DNA of 64,000 bases, taken from IMG/VR virus record IMGVR_UViG_3300025154_000088, positions 1 to 64,000 of that record. One strand, given 5' to 3'. This document shows, piece after piece, positions 40,556 to 47,780 of this stretch (position 1 is its first letter; each line of letters opens with the position of its first letter). The notes under the pieces were generated by a model that had not been told where the DNA came from, ran no database searches, and saw only the letters and a list, made by a program, of their open reading frames with translations. Position numbers and translations under genes: made by a program. Origin of the DNA: a virus.

Positions 40556-41892
40556 AAAAAGCTCTTCCTGACCAAAAACTTCCACCCCAAAACATCGAGG
40601 TCGAAGAGTCGATCCTGACATCGATCATGCTGTTTCCGGGGGAATGCGATATCGTTTTCGACCTGCTTCAGCCGACGGATTTTTACCGGACCGCCCACCA
40701 GAAGATTTTCGAAGCCGCGAAGAGCCTGAACGAAGAACGAAAACACCCCGACCTTCCCATGATGGTTACGAGGCTCCGGGAAAACGGGTGCCTGGAAGAG
40801 GCTGGGGGTGCGGCATACCTTGCGAGCCTTATCGACGAATCTCCTGTAGCCGTAAACCTCGAATCCTATGCGCTCGTGGTCAAGGGCGCCGCGAAGCTGC
40901 GCCAGTTGATCGGGATCAGCTGCAAGATCACGGAGCGGTGTTTCAACAGCCATGAATCGTTCGATCAGGTCATTGATGACGCCCACCAGGCAATCACATC
41001 CCTCGGGAATGATTCCATCGTGGATAGCTGTGAGCCTATCGGAATTCTGGTCAGCAACGAGATAGACCGGCTTGAAGCCCTTGCGGATGCTAAAACGACC
41101 TGCACGGGGATCCCGTCCGGATTTCGGGACATCGACCTGATGACCTCCGGGTTTCAGGACTCGGATTTGATCCTCCTGGCGGCCCGGCCCTCGATGGGGA
41201 AAACCGCCCTTGCGGTCAACATCGTTTCCAACGTCGCCGCGGCAGGCTATCCGACTCTGGTATTTTCCCTCGAAATGTCAAAGCAGCAACTCACCCGGAG
41301 AATCCTGGCTTCCGATGCCAGGGTGATGACCAACAAATTCTTGAATCCCTCCATGGCAAACCGAGACGATTGGCAACGGATAACTACGTCAGCCTGTAAA
41401 ATCACCGACCTTCCTGTCTGGATCGATGACCGGGCAGGGTTGAAATACCACCAGGTCAGGCAGCAGGCCCGGAAATACCACCATACCGAAGGCGTGAAGC
41501 TGATCGTGATCGATTATCTCCAACTCATGCACGGTGACAAACAGGATGGGCGTGAACGGGAAATTTCGAGTATTTCAGCTGCCCTAAAAGGCCTCGCCAA
41601 GGAATTGAATATCCCGGTCCTGGTACTGTGCCAGCTCAACAGGGATCTTGAGAAACGTCCCAACAAGAGACCTCAGCTTTCGGACCTTCGGGAATCCGGA
41701 TCCCTGGAACAGGATGCGGACGTAGTGGCCTTCATTTACCGGGATGAGGTCTACAACTCTGACGAAACAAACTCGAACCGGGGCATAGCCGAGATTATTT
41801 TTTCAAAACAGCGGAACGGACCGGTGGGGACCGTCAAGCTCGCATATCTGAACTGCTACACACGGTTTGAATCGTTGGCGGAGGTGTCCTGA
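40552..41892 (+). CDS. dnaB: Replicative DNA helicase (DnaB-like)
   Basis: A protein of 446 residues. N-terminal DnaB domain (about 12-110, IEVEESILTSIMLFPGECD), linker, then the RecA-like ATPase: Walker A ARPSMGKTAL (211-220), FSLEMSKQQLTRRIL, Walker B IVIDYLQLM, CQLNRDLEKRP and LRESGSLEQDADVVAFIYR. All core motifs are present and the length is close to bacterial DnaB. It should be loaded by the initiator encoded just before it (ATGA overlap). Confidence 0.92.
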   Translation: MKKALPDQKLPPQNIEVEESILTSIMLFPGECDIVFDLLQPTDFYRTAHQKIFEAAKSLNEERKHPDLPMMVTRLRENGCLEEAGGAAYLASLIDESPVAVNLESYALVVKGAAKLRQLIGISCKITERCFNSHESFDQVIDDAHQAITSLGNDSIVDSCEPIGILVSNEIDRLEALADAKTTCTGIPSGFRDIDLMTSGFQDSDLILLAARPSMGKTALAVNIVSNVAAAGYPTLVFSLEMSKQQLTRRILASDARVMTNKFLNPSMANRDDWQRITTSACKITDLPVWIDDRAGLKYHQVRQQARKYHHTEGVKLIVIDYLQLMHGDKQDGREREISSISAALKGLAKELNIPVLVLCQLNRDLEKRPNKRPQLSDLRESGSLEQDADVVAFIYRDEVYNSDETNSNRGIAEIIFSKQRNGPVGTVKLAYLNCYTRFESLAEVS

Positions 41893-42074
41893 TGGAAAAA
41901 ATCTACCCAATCAACCCGGTCCCCAAGCCCTGCCCAACCTGCGGAATCACCCCGCGGCCCATGCGGAGCTGGACGAATCCGGAATGGGAAATGAACTGCG
42001 GCTGCCGGAACGCGACTGGCTGGACCGAGGAAGAGGCTGAACGGAATTATCGGGCGAAAGCGGAGGGGGCATGA
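41892..42074 (+). CDS. Small Lar-like zinc protein
   Basis: A protein of 60 residues; starts in TGATGG at the helicase stop. PCPTCGITPRPM, then a Trp-rich strand, NCGCRNATGWTEEEAERNY: this order resembles Lar-type restriction-alleviation and related zinc-ribbon phage proteins. The activity is not assured. Confidence 0.5.
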   Translation: MEKIYPINPVPKPCPTCGITPRPMRSWTNPEWEMNCGCRNATGWTEEEAERNYRAKAEGA

Positions 42075-42475
42075 TGGACCGCCTTCAGTTCTTCATTCCA
42101 GGACCGTTACCAGGCCTCAACGAGATGATGGACGCGGCCAAGCGGAAAGTCCCCTGGCTGTCACGGCGCCGAAAGTACCAGGTGACCCAGTGGACTTTGA
42201 TGAAAGACGACTGGACCCGCAGAGTCGCCGCCTGTGTCGGGCACCAGAAAAATCCCGTCTTTGAGCGGTGCCGGGTCTATTGCCTCTGGGTAGAACCGAA
42301 CAGCCGGCGCGATCCAGACAATGTTTTTGCAGCCCGAAAATTCATCCTGGATGGGCTCGTGCATGCTGGTGTGATCCATGATGATTCGAGAAAATACGTT
42401 AAGGGCCTATCAGATGAGTTCGGACCCAACGACAAAAAAATGCCCGGGGTATGGGTAACGGTGGAGGCAGCATGA
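42071..42475 (+). CDS. rusA: RusA-type Holliday junction resolvase
   Basis: A protein of 134 residues. NSRRDPDNVFAARKFILDGL supplies acidic residues D81, D83 and D94; VIHDDSRKY supplies D104/D105. These match the RusA catalytic set. The fold start (FFIPGPLPGLNEMM) also fits. It would cut branched DNA before packaging. It overlaps the previous stop by four bases. Confidence 0.85.
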   Translation: MMDRLQFFIPGPLPGLNEMMDAAKRKVPWLSRRRKYQVTQWTLMKDDWTRRVAACVGHQKNPVFERCRVYCLWVEPNSRRDPDNVFAARKFILDGLVHAGVIHDDSRKYVKGLSDEFGPNDKKMPGVWVTVEAA

Positions 42476-42612
42476 CCAGATTCCGCGAACGGATCATAGG
42501 CAAGGCTCAACGATCAACCCTTCATTGGGGTCAGTTTGCCCATGGGTCGGGAAAATTGATTGTGGGGCATTTGGCGAAGCGTAGCGTATTCCTGAAATTG
42601 GGGGTGGAATAA
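42472..42612 (+). CDS. 46-residue hypothetical protein
   Basis: ATG 42472 overlaps the RusA stop (ATGA); stop TAA 42610-42612 overlaps the next ATG. Basic with a hydrophobic core (LIVGHLAKRSVFLKLG). The overlaps support it; unknown family. Confidence 0.45.
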   Translation: MTRFRERIIGKAQRSTLHWGQFAHGSGKLIVGHLAKRSVFLKLGVE

Positions 42613-42863
42613 TGATCACATGGCAGGGAGTGGCACTTGGGAGCGTGGTCGGTTTCATGGCCTGGTGGGCAGCCTGGATAATCTGGGTGTGCCGTGGAGC
42701 CGGGAAGGGTGCGAAGGTTCAGGCTGATTTCAACCGGGAATTGATGCTCCATTGGCAAAAACAGAACATGCACAATAGCATGATTGAGCTGTTATTCGCG
42801 CGTGTTGTGGATTGTTTGGAAGCCCAAGAGGCGCGGAAGGTTCCGCCGGGAAGCGGGGTGTGA
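42612..42863 (+). CDS. Small membrane protein
   Basis: A protein of 83 residues. ALGSVVGFMAWWAAWIIWVC is one membrane helix; the rest is an amphipathic helical tail. Starts at the overlap TAATG. Function unknown. Confidence 0.55.
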   Translation: MITWQGVALGSVVGFMAWWAAWIIWVCRGAGKGAKVQADFNRELMLHWQKQNMHNSMIELLFARVVDCLEAQEARKVPPGSGV

Positions 42864-43046
42864 ATGAAATGCCCTCGCTGCGGGTGTGACCGGAGGGAAC
42901 TCGAGGTCGAGCGGACAGAGCAGTTCGACACCTGCACCCGGCGCAAGCTGGCCTGCACCGAGTGCGGGTTCACGTTTCGGACTATCGAGACCCCGGTGGG
43001 GGATCCCTGGGTCGAGAAGGCGCCGGAAAACGTCTATTCCGGCTGA
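42864..43046 (+). CDS. Zinc-ribbon protein (NrdR-N-terminus-like)
   Basis: A protein of 60 residues. MKCPRCGCDRRELEVERTEQ and KLACTECGFTFRTIE form a four-Cys ribbon like the first domain of NrdR, without its ATP-cone. Ends 13 bases inside the opposing gene's 3' end. Could be a small transcription regulator. Confidence 0.55.
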   Translation: MKCPRCGCDRRELEVERTEQFDTCTRRKLACTECGFTFRTIETPVGDPWVEKAPENVYSG

Positions 43047-43213
43047 GGCAGGTTTTCGCGGGATAGCCGGACGGCCTCCCGCTGGTTTTTTTCGATGACT
43101 GCCTGCCTGACATATTCCGATAGGCTTTTATGCCCGCAGAGGCCTTGAAGGGCACGGGCCATCTTAATCACCCGCTCGTCGATCATGAGCGGGAAACGGA
43201 CTTGGTTTTTCAT
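43034..43213 (-). CDS. Ribbon-helix-helix DNA-binding protein
   Basis: A protein of 59 residues; the start at 43213 follows GGGAGG. MKNQVRFPLMIDERVIKMAR, then KSLSEYVRQAVIEKNQ: a strand and two helices in the Arc-type order. It faces the right early operon tail to tail and may regulate the early-to-late junction. Confidence 0.6.
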   Translation of the reverse strand: MKNQVRFPLMIDERVIKMARALQGLCGHKSLSEYVRQAVIEKNQREAVRLSRENLPQPE

Positions 43214-43480
43214 TTAGAGCCTCCCATCTATCATGTCCAAAATTTCGTCTCTGGAAAATCCAAAAACAAGCCGGCAGTCGGCATCCGTCCAGACCCATAA
43301 TGCCTGTTGAGTTATGTAACCAGTATTCCCGGCATTTAAAATCGACCATGGCAGACCCATCGGGCACCCTTCTGATAGTCGGTCCACGGCTGCGGTAAAG
43401 GCCGGGCACCATATGTCCGGCCCTTCCATCCTATCGCGGACAATCCGCGACAGGAGTTTCGCGGTCTTCATGCGGTCCAT
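43214..43480 (-). CDS. Hypothetical phage protein
   Basis: A protein of 88 residues behind GGAGGGAGG. It contains PDIWCPAFTAAVDRLSEG and ALWVWTDADCRLVFGFS; Trp-rich, no motif recognised. It abuts the ribbon-helix-helix gene start. Confidence 0.5.
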   Translation of the reverse strand: MDRMKTAKLLSRIVRDRMEGPDIWCPAFTAAVDRLSEGCPMGLPWSILNAGNTGYITQQALWVWTDADCRLVFGFSRDEILDMIDGRL

Positions 43481-43543
43481 CGGTCCTCCCTCCCCGGTCG
43501 CTCCGGGTCATGCCCGATATTGCCCTCGGGCCGGGGCTTTGGC

Positions 43544-43756
43544 TTACAGCTCCTTAATCTCAATCCCGCATTTCCGCCGGATATCTTCGGCGGTCATGCC
43601 GTCGTAATCATGGTCAACGACTCGCTCTTTGCTGCTGGGTGGCTGATGTAGCGTGCCGACGCAACGGTAAGTGTTGTTGCTGTCACGCTCCATGTCGAAG
43701 ATGTAACGGTGACATCTCATGCCACCGTCAAAAAACATGCCTTCAATTCTTCTCAT
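43544..43756 (-). CDS. Hypothetical phage protein
   Basis: A protein of 70 residues; ATG 43756 is preceded by CAGGAGA. Contains CHRYIFDMERDSNNTYRC and a C-terminal MTAEDIRRKCGIEIKEL. Function unknown; first gene of the short minus-strand group between early and late regions. Confidence 0.5.
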   Translation of the reverse strand: MRRIEGMFFDGGMRCHRYIFDMERDSNNTYRCVGTLHQPPSSKERVVDHDYDGMTAEDIRRKCGIEIKEL

Positions 43757-44089
43757 GTTGAAATCTCCTGTTTCGAGCAAACCGCTCAAGGCGGCAATCC
43801 CCTCTAATCGGGTCAAGGCCGGTTTGCCCGCCGGCCTTCGGGGCATGTGTTGTTTGTCTTGCCCTGATATAGAGCAAATCGTGTGCCAAGTGTGCAATGT
43901 GTGTAAAGAAAGTTTTAAGTAGCTGTAATCATTGCTAATAAAAATGTGCAATTTAGCATTGAAGGTGCAATGTTGTGAAATCCTACACCGGTTTGACGCA
44001 AATTGGTGGCAAACTGACAAAAATTGTCAAATGCTACCGGTAGCACTCAGGGGGTTGCCAAAAACCGTAGATACTCTACGCTCGGGTGC
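43757..44089. promoter_or_regulatory. Early/late junction with several dyads
   Basis: About 330 bases between divergent genes. AAGGCCGG / CCGGCCTT (43815-43838) makes an 8-bp stem. TGACAA-AAA-TTGTCA (44015-44029) and GCTACCGGTAGC (44033-44044) are perfect palindromes just before the regulator gene and are likely operators. The left half (43880-43980) is AT-rich. I see no convincing rightward -35/-10 pair, so a dedicated activator may be needed. Confidence 0.5.
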
Positions 44090-44662
44090 ATGAGAGCCAA
44101 TAAAGCCAGTTTTTGGGAAAATCGTGAATATGAGAGCTCAATCCATGCCTACAGAGTCTCGAGGGGTTTAACGCTCAAAAACCTGTCCAAGGCGGCGGAG
44201 GTAAGCATAGGTTATATTTCATCTCTTGCGAACGGGACACGTAGCCCAATATTCGCTATGAGCGGCCACGTAAAGCCCTCGGTGTCGCGGATAGCAAAGG
44301 TTTTGAGGGCGGATGTTGAGGATTTGTTCCCGAGATATTTTTGCAAAATCAAATCCGATTCGGATGTCGATCTGTTGGAAGCGCAACTCAATGAAATTAC
44401 GGTCAGTACGTATTCGCAAGTTTCTGCTGAGGAAATCGTTTCGCGCACCCAAACCAGAGACAAGCTTGGTGAGGTTTTAAATTCCCTTCCGGTTCGCCAG
44501 GCGATGGTCATTAGGTCCAGGTTTTTTTCAATGCAAACATATTCCGAAATAGCTCAATTCCTCAGAGTCACAGTGCCTCGAGTACAGCAGATCGAGGCCA
44601 CGGCGCTCAGAAAGTTAAGGCATCCGTCAAGGGCAAAAATTTTAACGGAATTAACAGCGTAG
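44090..44662 (+). CDS. Putative late regulator: XRE helix-turn-helix plus sigma-region-4-like domain
   Basis: A protein of 190 residues from ATG 44090 (a TTG at 44024 would add 22). The N-terminal half is an XRE domain (VSRGLTLKNLSKAAEVSIGY). The C-terminal half has the sigma-70 region 4 pattern: LNSLPVRQAMVIRSRFFS, then TYSEIAQFLRVTVPRVQQIE and ALRKLRHP. It sits directly before the terminase genes, where late activators are found. It may bind the palindromes upstream and also contact RNA polymerase. Lower GC than its neighbours. Confidence 0.65.
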   Translation: MRANKASFWENREYESSIHAYRVSRGLTLKNLSKAAEVSIGYISSLANGTRSPIFAMSGHVKPSVSRIAKVLRADVEDLFPRYFCKIKSDSDVDLLEAQLNEITVSTYSQVSAEEIVSRTQTRDKLGEVLNSLPVRQAMVIRSRFFSMQTYSEIAQFLRVTVPRVQQIEATALRKLRHPSRAKILTELTA

Positions 44663-44675
44663 CAGGGTTGATACA

Positions 44676-45287
44676 GTGGCAAAGGGAAAGCAAAATGTGA
44701 AGAAACCAAAGGACGCCGGTCGGGTGTCCAAACTGAATGCGTGGTTCCGCGCTTACATCGATCAAGCCAATCCTCAAACCTTCCTCAACAAAACCGAATC
44801 CGCCAGGGTGGCAGGGTACAAGAGCAAATCCGAAGAAGGCCTACGGCACATGGGATGCCAGGCGTTCACAAAACTATCCGTAAAGATTGACAAATGGCTC
44901 GATGAGTCGTCTTTGAGCGAGCAAGCCCTGAAGGTGAAAATGCTCTCCCTCATGGAGGGAAAGCAGACGATTTTTCAGAAAGTCAAGGGGGCCGTTAAGC
45001 AGGAGAATCTGCCGCCAGGGTGGAGGATCGTCACCACTGGCGGAACGGTGAAGATGGGAGAAGATGGGGATGTTTTCGGAGACGGCGACACCCTCCTTGC
45101 CTGCGATGTCGAGTTCCCAGAGCTCCAGCGGCGCACCCTGGACATGGCCATCAAAGTCCGGGGGATGTACGCACCCGAGAAGCGGGAGCACACCGGGAAG
45201 GACGGGGGGCCGATGGAAGTAATCCACAGCGCAGATCCTATGGGACTACTGGCTTTGAAAAATGCTATCGCCGGCACACAAAAATAA
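44676..45287 (+). CDS. terS: Terminase small subunit
   Basis: A protein of 203 residues; GTG 44676. NAWFRAYIDQANPQTFLNKT, then ARVAGYKSKSEEGLRHMG: a helix-turn-helix of the kind that binds the packaging start site. The middle is helical (oligomer) and the C-terminus (MGLLALKNAIA) short. It overlaps the large subunit by 26 bases. A pac-type site may lie in or near this gene, as in P22. Confidence 0.78.
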   Translation: MAKGKQNVKKPKDAGRVSKLNAWFRAYIDQANPQTFLNKTESARVAGYKSKSEEGLRHMGCQAFTKLSVKIDKWLDESSLSEQALKVKMLSLMEGKQTIFQKVKGAVKQENLPPGWRIVTTGGTVKMGEDGDVFGDGDTLLACDVEFPELQRRTLDMAIKVRGMYAPEKREHTGKDGGPMEVIHSADPMGLLALKNAIAGTQK

Positions 45288-46962
45288 CGAGGCCTACGTC
45301 TCGGAGTTGATCGGGTTCCTCCCAGGAGCCACATACAGCCAGGCGCTTGCGGCCTACGGCGCTGTCGTCAATGATCCACATCTTGATCCCTGGGTCGAAG
45401 CTCAGATCGCAGAGATCGACCGGTATTTTCTCATGACGTGGGTGCTCCGCCTTGGGGCACAGATCCCCCGAATTTACCACGAGTGGATTTATGGCCGGGT
45501 TCGTGAGGTTGAGGCCTGCCCGGATGGATGTCTCGATCTATGGGCGCGGGAGCATTGTAAGTCCACCACGATTACGTTCGGTGGGTCCATCCAGGAGATC
45601 ATAAAATCCCAAGGGGAAATCACAATAGGCATTTTCTCTCACAATGCAGCTCACGCCAGGGATAAATTCGTGGTCCGGCTGAAACGGGAGATGGAAAACA
45701 ACCCGAATCTTCCGAGGCTATGGCCGGATGTGTTTTGGGCAAACCCGAAGAAGGAAGCCCCCGTGTGGTCTCGTGACGGAGGTCTGGTCGTCAAACGGAA
45801 AGGAAACCCCGCGGAGGCGACCATCTCCGGGTGGGGGCTTGTCGACGGACAACCTACAGGATCCCATTTCGGGCTGATGATCTACGATGATGTCGTAACC
45901 GAGAAGGCCGTCACATCGCCGGAAATGATTCTGAAAACCACGGAGATGTGGGAGTTGTCCACATTCATGACCCAGGAGCAATCCGGGGAGAAGCCTCCAC
46001 GGGTCTGGTACATCGGCACAAGATACAATTACGCGGACACCTACGGGGTTATGCTGACTCGTGGGGTGGCCACCCCCAGGGTTCACCCAGCGACCCAGGA
46101 CGGGACTCCTGGCGGCAAGCCTGTTTTCCTGACCGAGGCTCAGTGGGCAAAAAAGCGGGCCGATATTTCGGAAAGAACGATAGCCTGTCAGATGCTTCAA
46201 AACCCTCTCGCAGGCGAGCAGCAGGAGTTCAAGCCGGCATGGATTCGGCCCTACGAAGTGAGACCGGAAACGCTGAACGTTTATATCCTGGTGGATCCCG
46301 CAAATTCGAAAAAGAAGGCATCCTGCCGCACAGCAATGGCCGTTGTTGGGGTGGATCATGCCCTGAATAAATATCTCCTTGACGGCCTCTGCCACAAGCT
46401 TGACCTCAACGAGAGGTGGCAGGCCCTGAAGTTTTTCCGGCATAAATGGCTGCGTTCAGCTGGGGTTCAGACGGTACGGGTGGGATACGAGCGTTACGGG
46501 ATGCAGGCCGATATTCAGCACTTCGAGACCATGATGAGGTTCGAAAAGTGCGCGTTTGAGATCGAAGAGGTCAATTGGGCTTACGACTCGGAACAGGCCA
46601 AGGATGACCGGATCCGGCGGTTGATTCCGGACCATCAGAACTGGAGATTCTTCTATCCGATAGGCAAAAACAAAGACGGCCAAATTGAATACGAAATCCA
46701 GGAAACGTCCCTCCAGCGGCAGATGTCCGAACAGGGAAAGGGCTACCTGGTGGCCAGGCCGGTAAAACGAAAAAACGAGGACGGAAGGATTTACAACCTC
46801 GTGGAGTACCTCGTCACCAACGAGTACAATTTTTTCCCGGCGACAACCGCAAAGGACTTCCTGGACGCCATGTCCAGAATCTACGACATGCAAATATCCG
46901 CTCCGATAAAGTTGGATCGGGGCGTTGAACTTGTGCCGGCATTCGCCGGGGAGGTGGGATGA
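45262..46962 (+). CDS. terL: Terminase large subunit
   Basis: A protein of 566 residues. The ATPase P-loop is the deviant AREHCKST (95-102) common in podovirus terminases; a Walker B-like LMIYDDVV lies near 205; WYIGTRYNYADTYG follows. The RNase-H-like nuclease opens at YILVDPANS (about 350) with a later acidic site near LDAMSRIYD. It should cut and pump DNA into the prohead with the portal encoded downstream. Confidence 0.9.
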   Translation: MLSPAHKNNEAYVSELIGFLPGATYSQALAAYGAVVNDPHLDPWVEAQIAEIDRYFLMTWVLRLGAQIPRIYHEWIYGRVREVEACPDGCLDLWAREHCKSTTITFGGSIQEIIKSQGEITIGIFSHNAAHARDKFVVRLKREMENNPNLPRLWPDVFWANPKKEAPVWSRDGGLVVKRKGNPAEATISGWGLVDGQPTGSHFGLMIYDDVVTEKAVTSPEMILKTTEMWELSTFMTQEQSGEKPPRVWYIGTRYNYADTYGVMLTRGVATPRVHPATQDGTPGGKPVFLTEAQWAKKRADISERTIACQMLQNPLAGEQQEFKPAWIRPYEVRPETLNVYILVDPANSKKKASCRTAMAVVGVDHALNKYLLDGLCHKLDLNERWQALKFFRHKWLRSAGVQTVRVGYERYGMQADIQHFETMMRFEKCAFEIEEVNWAYDSEQAKDDRIRRLIPDHQNWRFFYPIGKNKDGQIEYEIQETSLQRQMSEQGKGYLVARPVKRKNEDGRIYNLVEYLVTNEYNFFPATTAKDFLDAMSRIYDMQISAPIKLDRGVELVPAFAGEVG

Positions 46963-47165
46963 AGACTTTCAAAACAGACAAAACCATTGAATTGTTCAAA
47001 ATAACAGAGAACATATGCCCGATATGCGGCGGTGAAATGTATAACGCAGGGGGACAATCTTGGTTTTGTACTCCCTGTGATTCTTATTTCCTCATTGCTG
47101 CGGATAACTCCATAATTGGGAGGGCTGTTGGGAAATGTCAACCTACCGCGAAATTAGCTTCTTAG
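46959..47165 (+). CDS. Small zinc-ribbon protein
   Basis: A protein of 68 residues; ATG overlaps the terminase stop. CPICGGEMYNAGGQSWFCTP gives C-x2-C and C-x2-C(D). Unknown role in the packaging region. Confidence 0.55.
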   Translation: MKTFKTDKTIELFKITENICPICGGEMYNAGGQSWFCTPCDSYFLIAADNSIIGRAVGKCQPTAKLAS

Positions 47166-47284
47166 GGATGGTCCTGGATGCCGATCCGGAGCACTACAAG
47201 CCGGATGTGGCCTATGAGTTCTCGAATGATCGGGAATTCGAATCCACCGACCACACCGATTCAGGGATTTACGAGGCAAGTTGA
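47135..47284 (+). CDS. 49-residue hypothetical protein
   Basis: ATG 47135 lies inside the previous gene's end; stop TGA 47282-47284 overlaps the next ATG. Acidic with SFLGMVLDADPEHYKPDVAY. Supported by its overlaps only. Confidence 0.45.
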   Translation: MSTYREISFLGMVLDADPEHYKPDVAYEFSNDREFESTDHTDSGIYEAS

Positions 47285-47700
47285 TGGGACTGATAGCGAG
47301 TAATCTCGAAAACACGATTCTGGAGAAGGAAGACCATCGCAACACGGCAAGCGACATTGCCCTTTGTGTGGCCGCAAAGGCCAAACTTAACAAGGCATAT
47401 CCGGGGCATATGTGGCAGGTTGAACTCGATGAGGACGTACAGGGAATGTGCAAAATTATAAATTTGGATATTTGTGCGGTCCTCAATTCGAATCTTAGGT
47501 ACGGGTATTGGCTGTACCTGGGGAGGCTTTACGCCGATCCGTCTTTGAAGTGCGTCATGCGGGCAGGCGGGGAGATACTCGAGCGGGCGAACCTCCGGAG
47601 AGGATGGGCGACCGGGGAGGATCCGAAGTATGTGGAGGGGGTGCTTCCGAAGCATCAGCCTGGAGCGGGGCGTCTCAATATGAAATTAAGGTTGGCGTGA
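47284..47700 (+). CDS. Phage protein between terminase and portal
   Basis: A protein of 138 residues. Helical N-terminus, then a block MWQVELDEDVQGMCKIINLD and a C-terminal EILERANLRRGWATGEDPKY. The position suggests a head-related or packaging accessory role. I know similar-looking proteins in this spot in other phages, but not their function. Confidence 0.55.
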   Translation: MGLIASNLENTILEKEDHRNTASDIALCVAAKAKLNKAYPGHMWQVELDEDVQGMCKIINLDICAVLNSNLRYGYWLYLGRLYADPSLKCVMRAGGEILERANLRRGWATGEDPKYVEGVLPKHQPGAGRLNMKLRLA

Positions 47701-47780
47701 TGCCTCTATATTCCAAAATGGCAATGGGAATGCCTCAAAACAGCCTTTTTGACAGATATGTATAGCCAGGATGGAATATA

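Noticed and set aside
44024-44089. TTG start for the late regulator
   Set aside because: The codon lies inside the TTGTCA half of a perfect palindrome and lacks a ribosome site; ATG 44090 is preferred, though its own site is weak.
45718-46443. Open frame on the minus strand inside the large terminase gene
   Set aside because: Antisense of conserved terminase motifs, arising from GC-rich third positions; no start signal.
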